Source: an uncultured Oscillospiraceae bacterium | GTDB lineage: Bacteria > Bacillota > Clostridia > Oscillospirales > Acutalibacteraceae | Reading direction: 5' to 3' | Length of the DNA: 16,438 nt | Assembly: GCA_900550095.1 (NCBI GenBank) | Contig: URRG01000011.1 | Location: 1 to 16,438, forward strand | Shown here: positions 1-6,807 of the stretch, in pieces | Numbering within the stretch: position 1 is the stretch's first letter | Layout: each line of letters starts with the position of its first letter | Notes under the pieces: model-generated | Database searches by the model: none | Told to the model about the DNA's origin: nothing | The model's input: the letters and a program-made list of their open reading frames with translations, nothing else | Position numbers and translations under genes: made by a program

Positions 1-294
1 GAGATCGAAACCGCATCGTCTATGATTACCCAGCAGGCCCATGAGGAAGCGAACATCATCTGGGGCGCCGCTTTTGATGAGACCATGGAGGACGAGCTCA
101 GCGTGACGGTTATCGCAACGGGATTTACCAATCTCAACGGAGAGGAAGTCCCTTCTGTAGCTGCCGCTTCCTCTGCTTCCAGTGAGCCTAAACCGGCGGT
201 TACGCCTTCTGCGCCGGCGGCCTCCCCTGCTTCCGACAATTCTTTGGGCGAGGAAGATTTTGTGGATATCATCTCTATCTTTAACCGCAAATAA
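1..294 (+). CDS. ftsZ: Cell division protein FtsZ, C-terminal fragment (5' end outside window)
   Basis: The frame is open from base 1 and ends with TAA at 292-294, giving about 97 residues; the N-terminal GTPase domain lies upstream of the window. FtsZ is the tubulin-like GTPase that polymerises into the cytokinetic Z-ring. What is visible is the end of the C-terminal domain (segment ANIIWGAAFDETMEDELSV, then VTVIATGF), which is highly characteristic of FtsZ. A low-complexity Ala/Ser/Pro linker of about 35 residues follows, and then the conserved C-terminal tail peptide EEDFVDIISIFNRK, which in this family binds membrane tethers such as FtsA, SepF and EzrA. The internal ATG at base 22 is not the real start, because the coding sense continues upstream of it. 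A terminator follows closely, so ftsZ is the last gene of its transcript. Confidence 0.96.
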   Translation, partial: EIETASSMITQQAHEEANIIWGAAFDETMEDELSVTVIATGFTNLNGEEVPSVAAASSASSEPKPAVTPSAPAASPASDNSLGEEDFVDIISIFNRK

Positions 295-338
295 AATCGT
301 GAATTGATTGCACGGAAGAGATGCTTTTCCGGCTGTCG

Positions 339-373
339 AGGCTGCCGCTGCTTTGATCTGCGGCAGCCTTTTT
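339..373 (+). terminator. Rho-independent terminator after ftsZ
   Basis: A 10-bp perfect stem, AGGCTGCCGC (339-348) with GCGGCAGCCT (360-369), encloses an 11-base loop and runs into a T tract (369-373). It lies about 45 bases after the ftsZ stop codon in the right orientation. Confidence 0.85.
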
Positions 374-729
374 GTCTTTGTATGCTTTCGCGCGCTGCGG
401 CCTGCGTCAGGATGCAAGCCTTGCAGAGAAAGAATGGAAATAAGAAGCCGGCAAGGAGGAATTTTTCCCCGTCTTTTTTTCATGGGCATAGGTCGGCGGC
501 CTTTTCGGGAACCTTGAGGCGCGCGGGCAGCGGAGCGCGTGATTTTAGAGATCCTCAGAGAAGTAGCTTTGATCTGCACTTTCTGATATCTTACACAGAT
601 TTATAGCAAACCGCGCCGTTTTGCAGACCGTTTATGGATTTTCTTCAATTGGTTTTTTCTCAAATTCGGCCGTTTAAGGCGTTTTTGAGGCTTTAAAGGT
701 GATTATGCGTATGTATTGCTATTTATCTC
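374..729. other. Intergenic stretch without a recognisable gene
   Basis: Between the ftsZ terminator and the corA promoter I see no convincing gene. The short open frames here lack plausible ribosome binding sites, show no family resemblance and are Arg/Cys-rich in the way of random translation. The 3' half (about 590-729) is T-rich and low in GC compared with the flanking genes. A weak 5-bp GC hairpin is present around 519-540. I cannot exclude a small RNA. Confidence 0.5.
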
Positions 730-757
730 TTGTAATCGTGCTGTGATGTGCTATAAT
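730..757 (+). promoter_or_regulatory. Sigma-A-type promoter with extended -10, upstream of corA
   Basis: The -35 box is TTGTAA (730-735), the spacer is 16 bases and the -10 box is a perfect TATAAT (752-757), preceded by TG at 749-750 (extended -10). The predicted start is near 764, giving corA a leader of about 170 bases. I do not recognise the conserved core of the M-box magnesium riboswitch in that leader. Confidence 0.75.
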
Positions 758-863
758 AACAAAAGGTATCGTGTATATTCTTTTTTGACCTGCATGTTTT
801 TGGCGGTACTTCCGTTTTAGGAACGAGCTGGAATCCGGCAGGCCTTTGTCAGGAGGTGGCATT

Positions 864-1028
864 GTGAAACCAGACCCTTTATGTGATTTATGCAGAACCG
901 GAGAAAAGATACGAATAAAGGAGATGCAGGCCAATGCTGTCTTTTTACAAAACCATCGATGGGAAGATGACTTCTCTTTCGCAGGTGGAGCCCGGCTGCT
1001 GGATCCGCTGTGTGGAACCGACGGATGA
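864..1028 (+). CDS. Possible small ORF (54 residues) overlapping the corA start
   Basis: A GTG codon at 864 sits 7 bases after a perfect AGGAGG (851-856), which is a stronger ribosome binding site than corA itself has. The frame runs 54 residues to TGA at 1026-1028, so it crosses the corA start codon (934) and overlaps the first 95 bases of corA in another frame. The product begins VKPDPLCDLCRTGEKIRI and contains one CxxC pair. I recognise no family, and the portion after 934 is constrained by corA coding, so its residues may be meaningless. It could be a translated regulatory leader peptide for corA, or a chance ribosome-binding-site-like sequence. Seen: the binding site, start and frame. 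Inferred: any role. Confidence 0.25.
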   Translation: MKPDPLCDLCRTGEKIRIKEMQANAVFLQNHRWEDDFSFAGGARLLDPLCGTDG

Positions 1029-1860
1029 AGAGATAAGCTCTCTGATCCGGGATTTTCATATTGAGCCGGACTTTTTTCGTTCCGCCCTGGATGAAGAAGA
1101 AACCTCCCATATTGATATCGAGGATGAAAGCACCCTGATTGTGGTGGATATTCCGATTTTGGAAAAGAATGGGAAGAATCTGGCATACAGCACTATGCCT
1201 TTGGGAATCATCATAACTGAAAAGAATATTCTTACCGTCTGTCTTAGAGAGAATCCTATTATGACGGAATTCGCCGAAGGGATGGTCAAGAATGTCCAAA
1301 CCAATCTGAAGACCCGTTTTGTCCTGACTATTATGCTGCGCGTCGCTATCCGTTATCTGCAGTATCTTAAGCAGATCGATAAATTGAGCGACAAGGTGGA
1401 GCGTTCTTTGCGCAAATCCATGCACAATGAGGAATTGATCCAGCTTCTGGATATAGAAAAGTCGTTGGTGTATTTTTCTTCTTCGCTGAAGGCGGATGAA
1501 ATCACAATGGAAAAAATAATGCGGGGCCGGGCTGTCAAGCTGTATGATGAGGATCAGGAGCTTTTGGAAGATGTGCTGATCGAAATCAAGCAGGCCATTG
1601 AAATGAGCAATATTTATCTCAATATCCTTTCCGGCACAATGGATGCTTTTGCTTCCGTTATCAGCAATAATTTGAATGTGGTCATGAAGGTGCTGGCGTC
1701 TATTACCCTTTTGATGTCCATTCCTACTATTATTTCGAGTTTTTACGGAATGAATGTGGAATGGCTTCCTTTTCCGAATTTTTGGTTTCCCATCATATTG
1801 GCGGCGGTATGCATGATGGTCGCCTATTGGATATTAAGAAAAAAAGACATGTTCCACTGA
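934..1860 (+). CDS. corA: CorA-family divalent cation (Mg2+) transporter
   Basis: This 308-residue protein has the layout of the CorA family, homopentameric inner-membrane channels that import Mg2+ (and sometimes Co2+ or Ni2+) down the electrochemical gradient. A long, acidic, helical cytoplasmic domain fills residues 1 to about 245. Two membrane helices follow (about 250-271 and 283-301), with the signature YGMN motif (Gly272-Met-Asn) at the end of the first, where it forms the ion entrance. The C-terminus is basic and cytoplasmic (RKKDMFH). Length is normal for the family. The ATG start at 934 has AAAGGAG about 10 bases upstream, and the N-terminal sequence (MLSFYKTIDGKM) fits related clostridial proteins. 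It is transcribed from the promoter at 730-757 through a long leader. No clear terminator follows; 233 bases of non-coding sequence separate it from the next gene. Substrate preference beyond Mg2+ cannot be read from sequence. Confidence 0.93.
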   Translation: MLSFYKTIDGKMTSLSQVEPGCWIRCVEPTDEEISSLIRDFHIEPDFFRSALDEEETSHIDIEDESTLIVVDIPILEKNGKNLAYSTMPLGIIITEKNILTVCLRENPIMTEFAEGMVKNVQTNLKTRFVLTIMLRVAIRYLQYLKQIDKLSDKVERSLRKSMHNEELIQLLDIEKSLVYFSSSLKADEITMEKIMRGRAVKLYDEDQELLEDVLIEIKQAIEMSNIYLNILSGTMDAFASVISNNLNVVMKVLASITLLMSIPTIISSFYGMNVEWLPFPNFWFPIILAAVCMMVAYWILRKKDMFH

Positions 1861-2093
1861 CGGCAGCTTTAGAGACGCTTCAGAAGAAATACGCAGCGGG
1901 ATGCAAAAAGGCAGCCCGGCGCTTTGGATACGGGAGCTGCGCTGTGCAGGTTCCCGTTTTCTATGGAACGGAAGCTTGCGGCGGTACGCACACAGACGTC
2001 CGGCATACGTGAAACCGCTGAGAATGAGAGCAGCTTTATAAACAGTGTATATATGCCTGTGAAGCGGCGGTTTAGGAAAGAGGAGGAATACAT

Positions 2094-2627
2094 ATGGCTG
2101 AACGGCTTCATGTAACGGTAGAATCCCTGCCTCTGGAGGCAAAAAATCTGCGGGCAGGGCAGAATATCCTTTTGAGCGGTACGATATATACGGCCCGGGA
2201 CGCGGCCCATAAGCGTCTTACCGCCATGCTGGAAAAAGGGGAACCCCTTCCCTTTCCGCTGAAAGGCTCGGTGATTTATTACGCAGGGCCGACTCCCACG
2301 CCGGAGGGACTGCCTATCGGATCCTGCGGGCCTACGACTTCTTCCCGTATGGATGTATTCGCTCCCCGTTTTCTGGATCTGGGCCTTACCGCCATGATCG
2401 GGAAGGGGAACCGCAGCCCGGAGGTCTGCCGGGCTATTGAGCGAAATGGCGCCGTGTATCTCTGCGCCTTGGGAGGAGCGGGGGCTTTGGCGGCAAAGGC
2501 CGTCCGTTCTCTGGAAGTAGTAGCCTTCGAGGATTTGGGCTGTGAATCCGTAAAACGTCTTGAAGTGGAAAATTTTCCGCTGATCGTGGGGATAGACTGT
2601 GTGGGAGGAAGTCTTTTTGCCGTATAA
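2094..2627 (+). CDS. Class I fumarate hydratase / Fe-S hydro-lyase, beta (C-terminal) subunit
   Basis: The 177-residue product matches the Fumerase_C domain (beta subunit of two-subunit, oxygen-sensitive 4Fe-4S fumarases and L-tartrate dehydratases). Visible family marks are LRAGQNILLSGTIYTARDAAHKR near residues 19-41, YYAGPTPTP (62-70), GPTTSSRMD (79-87), IGKGN (102-106) and the C-terminal FEDLGCESVKRLEVENFP stretch. The ATG follows AGGAGG (2081-2086) by 7 bases. In the enzyme this subunit carries part of the substrate site, while the alpha subunit holds the cluster and hydrates fumarate to malate. The alpha gene would normally be immediately upstream, but here the 233 bases after corA contain no remnant of it. 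The partner must therefore be elsewhere, or the protein acts alone or with another hydro-lyase. Fumarase versus tartrate dehydratase cannot be settled from this subunit. It is probably cotranscribed with the CDF gene 50 bases downstream. Confidence 0.88.
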   Translation: MAERLHVTVESLPLEAKNLRAGQNILLSGTIYTARDAAHKRLTAMLEKGEPLPFPLKGSVIYYAGPTPTPEGLPIGSCGPTTSSRMDVFAPRFLDLGLTAMIGKGNRSPEVCRAIERNGAVYLCALGGAGALAAKAVRSLEVVAFEDLGCESVKRLEVENFPLIVGIDCVGGSLFAV

Positions 2628-2677
2628 TACTAGAATGCTGCAGGGGGGATTCCCTGTTCCGGAAAGGAGGACGGCAC

Positions 2678-3913
2678 TTGACGGAGCTTTTGATTCGTCT
2701 GTTTGTGAAGGAGTATAAAGACGTTCATTCCCCTGCCGTGCGGGAGAGGTATGGGAAGTTTGCCGGTCTTGTGGGCATTGTGACGAACCTTCTTCTGTTT
2801 GCCGCTAAAATTACGGCAGGGCTTCTTTTCAGCAGTATTTCCATCATTGCGGACGCCGTGAATAACCTTTCGGATTCCGCTTCTTCGGTGGTGACGCTGG
2901 TGGGTTTCAAACTCTCCGGGAAGCCCGCGGATGCGGAGCATCCCTATGGCCATGCCAGGATGGAATATATTTCCGGGATGATCGTATCGTTTCTGATCCT
3001 GATGCTGGGGCTGCAGCTGGCGGGGAGCTCTGTCGATGCGATTTTTCATCCGGAGGAAGCTTCCTTCAGCGTATTGGCCGCAGTGGTTTTGCTCATTTCC
3101 GCTCTGGTAAAGGGATGGCAGTGCCTTTTTTACAGATCGGTTGGGAAGAAAATCGCTTCCCCGACCCTTTCCGCCGCGGCGGCAGACAGCCTTAACGATG
3201 TGTTTTCCACGGCTGCCGTGCTTGCCGGTCTGCTCCTCACCCGCCTGACAGGCTTCAATTTGGATGGATATATGGGCCTGGTGGTGGCGGTGTTTATCAT
3301 CGTTACCGGCGTCAAGGTCATCGTCGAAACCAGCAGCCCTTTGCTGGGCGTTGCGCCGCCTCATGAGCTTGTGGATCATATCTGTGAAAAAATCCTGATG
3401 TACGACGGTATTCTCGGGATCCACGATCTTGTCATCCATACCTATGGTGCGGGCAGGTGTTTTGCCTCTGTGCACTGTGAGGTTTCGGCCAGCGCAGATA
3501 TTATGGTGAGCCACGACATCGTGGATACGATCGAGCATGATTTTTTGCGGGAAGAGAATATTCATTTGGTAGTGCATATGGATCCTGTGGATGTGGATAA
3601 TCCCCGGACTATGGAGCTCCGGCATCAGGTGAAAGAGAAGCTGCGGGAGTTGGATCCCGCGATCACTATGCATGATTTTAGGGTCGTTTGGGGGAATTCC
3701 CATACAAATGTTATTTTCGACATCTGTGTTCCATTTGGATATCCTCTGAAGGATGAGGAGCTCCAGAGAAGAGTGAGTGGAAAGCTGGCAGAATTGAACG
3801 CCGGATATAAGGCTGTGATCACAGTGGACCATGATTATGTGCCCAACCTGACGGAAAAGGAGACCACAGACGGTCTGGAAGATATATCTCCTGAGGATAC
3901 TGCCGAAAAGTAG
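2678..3913 (+). CDS. Cation diffusion facilitator (CDF) metal exporter, Mn-type motif
   Basis: CDF proteins are dimeric membrane antiporters that export divalent metals in exchange for protons. The 411-residue product has a six-helix transmembrane domain (about residues 30-215), the HPYGH motif (88-92) and a long cytoplasmic domain (about 220-411), which would include the ZT_dimer fold. Aligned by eye with FieF, the transport-site residues are Asn62 and Asp66 in helix 2 (NNLSD) and Asp170 and Asp174 in helix 5 (DSLND). This NxxxD-DxxxD quartet is the pattern known for Mn2+-type CDFs such as MntE, rather than the HxxxD or DxxxD-HxxxD of Zn/Fe exporters, so I infer Mn2+ efflux. The start is TTG at 2678, chosen because GGAAAGGAGG ends 7 bases before it and the sequence from there is family-like. 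The C-terminal domain is longer than in minimal family members (about 300 residues). It is the last gene before a strong terminator. Confidence 0.92.
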   Translation: MTELLIRLFVKEYKDVHSPAVRERYGKFAGLVGIVTNLLLFAAKITAGLLFSSISIIADAVNNLSDSASSVVTLVGFKLSGKPADAEHPYGHARMEYISGMIVSFLILMLGLQLAGSSVDAIFHPEEASFSVLAAVVLLISALVKGWQCLFYRSVGKKIASPTLSAAAADSLNDVFSTAAVLAGLLLTRLTGFNLDGYMGLVVAVFIIVTGVKVIVETSSPLLGVAPPHELVDHICEKILMYDGILGIHDLVIHTYGAGRCFASVHCEVSASADIMVSHDIVDTIEHDFLREENIHLVVHMDPVDVDNPRTMELRHQVKEKLRELDPAITMHDFRVVWGNSHTNVIFDICVPFGYPLKDEELQRRVSGKLAELNAGYKAVITVDHDYVPNLTEKETTDGLEDISPEDTAEK

Positions 3914-3941
3914 GAGTTTTCTGGAACGCTTGAACCGGAGA

Positions 3942-3977
3942 CCGCTGGAAAGCCCGAGTGCTTTCCAGCGGCTTTTT
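3942..3977 (+). terminator. Rho-independent terminator after the CDF gene
   Basis: A perfect 12-bp stem, CCGCTGGAAAGC (3942-3953) with GCTTTCCAGCGG (3960-3971), has a 6-base loop and is followed by CTTTTT (3972-3977). It lies 28 bases after the CDF stop codon. Confidence 0.93.
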
Positions 3978-3999
3978 GCAGGAATTTACAAAATATTCA

Positions 4000-4028
4000 T
4001 TGATTTTTCTTCCGTTGAGTACTATACT
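4000..4028 (+). promoter_or_regulatory. Sigma-A-type promoter of htpG
   Basis: TTGATT (4000-4005), a 17-base spacer and TATACT (4023-4028). The start site is predicted near 4035, within the left arm of the CIRCE element, which is the usual arrangement for HrcA-repressed genes. Confidence 0.8.
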
Positions 4029-4032
4029 GAAT

Positions 4033-4059
4033 TTAGCACTTAGATAGAAAGAGTGCTAA
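4033..4059 (+). promoter_or_regulatory. CIRCE operator (HrcA binding site)
   Basis: TTAGCACTT (4033-4041), 9 bases, then GAGTGCTAA (4051-4059). The CIRCE consensus is TTAGCACTC-N9-GAGTGCTAA, so only the last base of the left arm differs. Its position just downstream of the -10 box fits repression by HrcA, relieved on heat shock when GroEL is titrated. Confidence 0.95.
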
Positions 4060-4117
4060 AACTGGAGAAAATCCGGTGGACGCTCACGGAATTTGAAATA
4101 TAAAGGAGTTCGGTATC

Positions 4118-6031
4118 ATGGCGAAAAAGCAATTTAAAGCGGAATCAAAGCGTCTTTTGGATCTGATGATCAATTCTATCTATACCCACAGGGAGGTTTT
4201 TCTCCGGGAGCTGATCAGCAACGCCAGCGACGCAGTGGATAAGCTCTATTATAAGACGCTGACCGACGGAGATACGGGCCTGAACCGAGAGGATTTTTCT
4301 ATTTGGCTTGTTCCCGATAAGGAAAACCGTACCCTGAAAATCACGGATAACGGCTGCGGTATGACAAAGGAAGAATTGGAAAACAACCTGGGTACCATTG
4401 CAAAAAGCGGTTCCCTGAATTTTAAAAAGGACGCGGAGCCCAAGGAAGATATAGAAATCATCGGCCAGTTCGGCGTGGGCTTTTATTCTGCCTTCATGGT
4501 GGCGGAAAAGGTGACGGTGAAAAGCCGCGCCTTTGGCAGCGAAGAGGCTTGGTGCTGGGAAAGCTCCGGGGCCGACGGATATACTATGGAGCCTTGCGAA
4601 AAAGAGGATCATGGCACGGAAATTCTTTTGAAACTGAAGGAGAATACAGAGGACACGGGCTATGACGAGTATCTGGATACCTATACTTTGAAGAATCTGG
4701 TGAAGAAGTATTCCGATTATATCCGCTACCCGATCCGTATGGAGATGGAAAAAAGCCGGATGATCGAAGGCACGGACAAAGACGCGGAGGGGAAATACAA
4801 AACGCCGGAATATGAGACCTATAAAGAAGTAGAGACTCTGAATTCCATGGTGCCTCTCTGGAGAAAGAACCGCAGTGAGATCACTCCGGAGGAGTACAAT
4901 GCCTTCTATAAGGACAAGTTTATGGATTTTGAGGATCCGCTGAAGGTGATCCACAGCAGCACGGAGGGAACGGCCACCTATAACGCTTTGCTCTTTATCC
5001 CTGCCAGGGCTCCTTATGATTACTACAGCAAGGAGTATGAAAAGGGCCTCCAGCTTTACAGCAACGGCGTGATGATTATGCAGAAATGCGCGGATTTACT
5101 GCCCGACTATTTCAGCTTTGTAAAGGGCCTTGTGGACAGCCAGGATCTTTCTCTGAATATTTCCCGCGAGATGCTGCAGCATGACCGCCAGCTGAAAATC
5201 ATTGCTTCCCGGCTGGAAAAGAAAATAAAATCCGAGCTGGAAAGCATGCTTCTGAACGATAGGGAGACATACGAGAAATTCTGGAAGAATTTTGGCCTGC
5301 AGCTGAAATACGGTGTGTACGGCGATTACGGTATGCACAAGGAGCTTTTGCAGGATCTCCTTCTGTTCGTCTCTTCAGCTGAAAAGAAACTCGTAACGCT
5401 GAAGGAATATGTCTCCCGGATGAAGGAGGAGCAGAAGTATATCTACTATGCCTGCGGCGAAACGGTGGACCGTATCGATCTTCTGCCTCAGACGGAGGCT
5501 TTGAAGGATAAGGGCTATGAGATCCTCTATCTCACGGATCCGGTGGATGAATTTGCCCTGAAGATGATGATGCAATACGGCGAAAAGGAATTCCGCTCCG
5601 TATCGGCGGACGATCTTGGGCTGGAGACAGAGGAAGAAAAGAAGGAAGCTGAAAAGCAGGTGGAGGAAAACAAGGAGCTGCTGAGCTTCATGGCAGAAGC
5701 CCTTGAGGGCAAGGTGAAGGCGGTTATCCTCTCCAATAAGCTGAAAAGCCATCCTGTCTGCCTCTCTACGGAGGGGGCTATTTCCATGGAGATGGAAAAG
5801 GTCCTGAACGCTATGCCCGCCGGCGAGAAGGTAAAGGCTCAGCGCGTACTGGAAATCAACGCCTCCCACCCGATCTTTGCAAAGCTGGTTTCTCTCTTTG
5901 CCTCTGATAAGGATAAGGTAAAGAAATACGCGTCTCTGCTGTATAACCAGGCGCTTTTGATCGAGGGTGTCTCCATCGAGGATCCCCTGGCGTTTTCCAA
6001 TGCGATCTGCAGCCTGATGGTGGAAGAATAA
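4118..6031 (+). CDS. htpG: Molecular chaperone HtpG (bacterial Hsp90)
   Basis: HtpG is a cytosolic homodimeric ATP-dependent chaperone that remodels late folding intermediates with the DnaK system. The 637-residue length is normal. The N-terminal GHKL ATPase is intact: ELISNASDA (31-39, with the catalytic Glu31 and nucleotide/Mg-binding Asn35), DNGCGM (77-82) and GQFGVGFYS (116-124). The middle domain includes SLNISREMLQ, with the conserved Arg that contacts the gamma-phosphate, followed by the C-terminal dimerisation domain ending SNAICSLMVEE. As in other bacterial forms there is no MEEVD tail. The ATG at 4118 has AAAGGAG (4102-4108) 9 bases upstream. It is a single-gene transcript: the promoter and CIRCE lie upstream, with a leader of about 83 bases, and a strong terminator lies downstream. 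HrcA-controlled heat-shock expression is therefore expected. In Bacillus subtilis, by contrast, htpG is not under CIRCE control. Confidence 0.98.
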   Translation: MAKKQFKAESKRLLDLMINSIYTHREVFLRELISNASDAVDKLYYKTLTDGDTGLNREDFSIWLVPDKENRTLKITDNGCGMTKEELENNLGTIAKSGSLNFKKDAEPKEDIEIIGQFGVGFYSAFMVAEKVTVKSRAFGSEEAWCWESSGADGYTMEPCEKEDHGTEILLKLKENTEDTGYDEYLDTYTLKNLVKKYSDYIRYPIRMEMEKSRMIEGTDKDAEGKYKTPEYETYKEVETLNSMVPLWRKNRSEITPEEYNAFYKDKFMDFEDPLKVIHSSTEGTATYNALLFIPARAPYDYYSKEYEKGLQLYSNGVMIMQKCADLLPDYFSFVKGLVDSQDLSLNISREMLQHDRQLKIIASRLEKKIKSELESMLLNDRETYEKFWKNFGLQLKYGVYGDYGMHKELLQDLLLFVSSAEKKLVTLKEYVSRMKEEQKYIYYACGETVDRIDLLPQTEALKDKGYEILYLTDPVDEFALKMMMQYGEKEFRSVSADDLGLETEEEKKEAEKQVEENKELLSFMAEALEGKVKAVILSNKLKSHPVCLSTEGAISMEMEKVLNAMPAGEKVKAQRVLEINASHPIFAKLVSLFASDKDKVKKYASLLYNQALLIEGVSIEDPLAFSNAICSLMVEE

Positions 6032-6060
6032 GGCCGGTTTGTCATACGGATCGAGAGCAT

Positions 6061-6108
6061 GCAAAGAGGCCCGGAACCAGTGAATAGGTTCCGGGCCTCT
6101 TTGCTTTT
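6061..6108 (+). terminator. Rho-independent terminator after htpG
   Basis: An 18-bp perfect inverted repeat (6061-6078 with 6087-6104, beginning GCAAAGAGGCCC) has an 8-base loop and is followed by TTTT (6105-6108). It is the longest perfect hairpin I found in the window. Confidence 0.95.
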
Positions 6109-6253
6109 GTCCTGCGTAGGGCTGTGTTCCCCAGTAATTCTCCCTGCCTATGAATTTATTAATTATTTGTATATTTTATGATTATATATCCTAATAGTAT
6201 AGATATTGGATCGATTGAGGATAGAAGTACCTATGGAAAAAGAAAGAAAAAAT
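6109..6253. other. AT-rich convergent intergenic spacer
   Basis: This lies between the htpG terminator and the terminator of the opposing operon. The part from about 6149 to 6253 is strikingly AT-rich compared with everything around it and has several -10-like hexamers (such as TAATAG and TATAGA), but no properly spaced promoter. The only open frame, a 23-codon Lys/Arg-rich one at 6234-6305, runs through the next terminator and is not credible. No gene seen. Confidence 0.55.
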
Positions 6254-6293
6254 AAAAAAGGAAGGCAAATCAAAAGACCTGCCTTCCTTTTTT
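6254..6293 (-). terminator. Rho-independent terminator of the minus-strand MoxR operon
   Basis: The inverted repeat AAAAAAGGAAGGCA (6254-6267) with TGCCTTCCTTTTTT (6280-6293) has a 12-base loop. Read on the minus strand it ends in TTTTTT and continues ATTTTTTC, a good U tract for the operon ending at 6364. The opposite strand also ends in TTTTTT, so it may act both ways. Confidence 0.85.
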
Positions 6294-6363
6294 CGGATAG
6301 CTGAGACAAATCAGAAAACTGCAGTTCCGCAGAGATAGGGGGAACTGCGAAAATATCCTACGG

Positions 6364-6744
6364 CTATTCCGTTTCCATATCTTCACAGAGTTCTTCCGAT
6401 CCTTCGGCATCTTCAAGGACATATCCTTTGTTTTCTGCATGCTCTGCGGCAAAGAGATCTTTTGCCAGCTGCAGGCTCTGGTTATAGAATTGGAAGGGGA
6501 CGAAAAGATGCAGCGTCCGCACATTCATCACATAAGGCTTTGTTGTGAGCTCGGCATTTTTATCCAAATAAGGGATTTTTTCTTCATCCAGCAGCCATTC
6601 CAGAGAGCGCACGAATTCCGTGGTTTCCGTAAGCAGATAGACGGGGTCCCCATCCTTTCCGGGACGAAGGCGGCGGTTCCCGCAGTTCAGGCATGCCGCG
6701 TCCTCTTCTTCGCAGGGATGCATACAGTCGGGGCAGTACAGCAT
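6364..6744 (-). CDS. Small zinc-ribbon protein with DUF2007-like C-terminal part
   Basis: This 126-residue, soluble, acidic protein has no signal peptide or membrane segment. Residues 1-22 form a zinc ribbon (Cys4-x2-Cys7 and Cys18-x2-Cys21). Residues about 34-105 (PVYLLTETTEFVRSLEWLLD, then EEKIPYL and the LHLFVPFQFYNQSLQLAKDL segment) resemble DUF2007-type domains, described as putative signal-transducing and of unknown function. The C-terminus is a Glu/Asp-rich tail. The ATG at 6744 follows TAAGGAGG by 7 bases. It is the last gene of the MoxR-DUF58-transglutaminase run, 63 bases after the transglutaminase, with a hairpin in the gap, so it may be expressed at a different level from the genes before it. 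Function is unknown; the DUF2007 match is by eye and should be treated as tentative. Confidence 0.8.
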   Translation of the reverse strand: MLYCPDCMHPCEEEDAACLNCGNRRLRPGKDGDPVYLLTETTEFVRSLEWLLDEEKIPYLDKNAELTTKPYVMNVRTLHLFVPFQFYNQSLQLAKDLFAAEHAENKGYVLEDAEGSEELCEDMETE

Positions 6745-6770
6745 AAAAAGACCTCCTTATAGTCGGAGCT

Positions 6771-6802
6771 GCGTAAGGGAAGGAAACGGCCTTCCCTTAC
6801 GC
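6771..6802 (-). other. Intra-operon hairpin between transglutaminase and zinc-ribbon genes
   Basis: A perfect 13-bp inverted repeat, GCGTAAGGGAAGG (6771-6783) with CCTTCCCTTACGC (6790-6802), encloses a 6-base loop. It begins 5 bases after the transglutaminase stop codon. On the minus strand no U tract follows; the ribosome binding site of the next gene comes within about 20 bases. It therefore looks more like an mRNA-stabilising or partial attenuating structure than a full terminator. Confidence 0.6.
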
Positions 6803-6807
6803 GGTTT

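Noticed and set aside
350..577. A 12-base repeat, GCTTTGATCTGC, at 350-361 and 566-577
   Set aside because: It is too short and isolated; the first copy is part of a terminator loop and stem, and the second has no matching structure. Probably chance.
304..606. Two overlapping Arg/Cys-rich open frames after ftsZ (304-606 and 308-517)
   Set aside because: They run through the ftsZ terminator hairpin, lack ribosome binding sites and resemble random translation.
758..933. Long corA leader considered as an Mg2+ (M-box) riboswitch
   Set aside because: I could not find the conserved M-box core or a terminator/anti-terminator pair; a covariance search would settle it.
2630..3832. A 400-residue minus-strand open frame opposite the CDF gene
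   Set aside because: It is His/Arg-rich with no family resemblance and lies entirely antisense to a clear CDF transporter; a shadow of codon usage.
6234..6305. A 23-codon Lys/Arg-rich ORF with a weak GAGG upstream
   Set aside because: Its coding sequence is largely the terminator hairpin of the opposing operon, and no well-spaced promoter precedes it.
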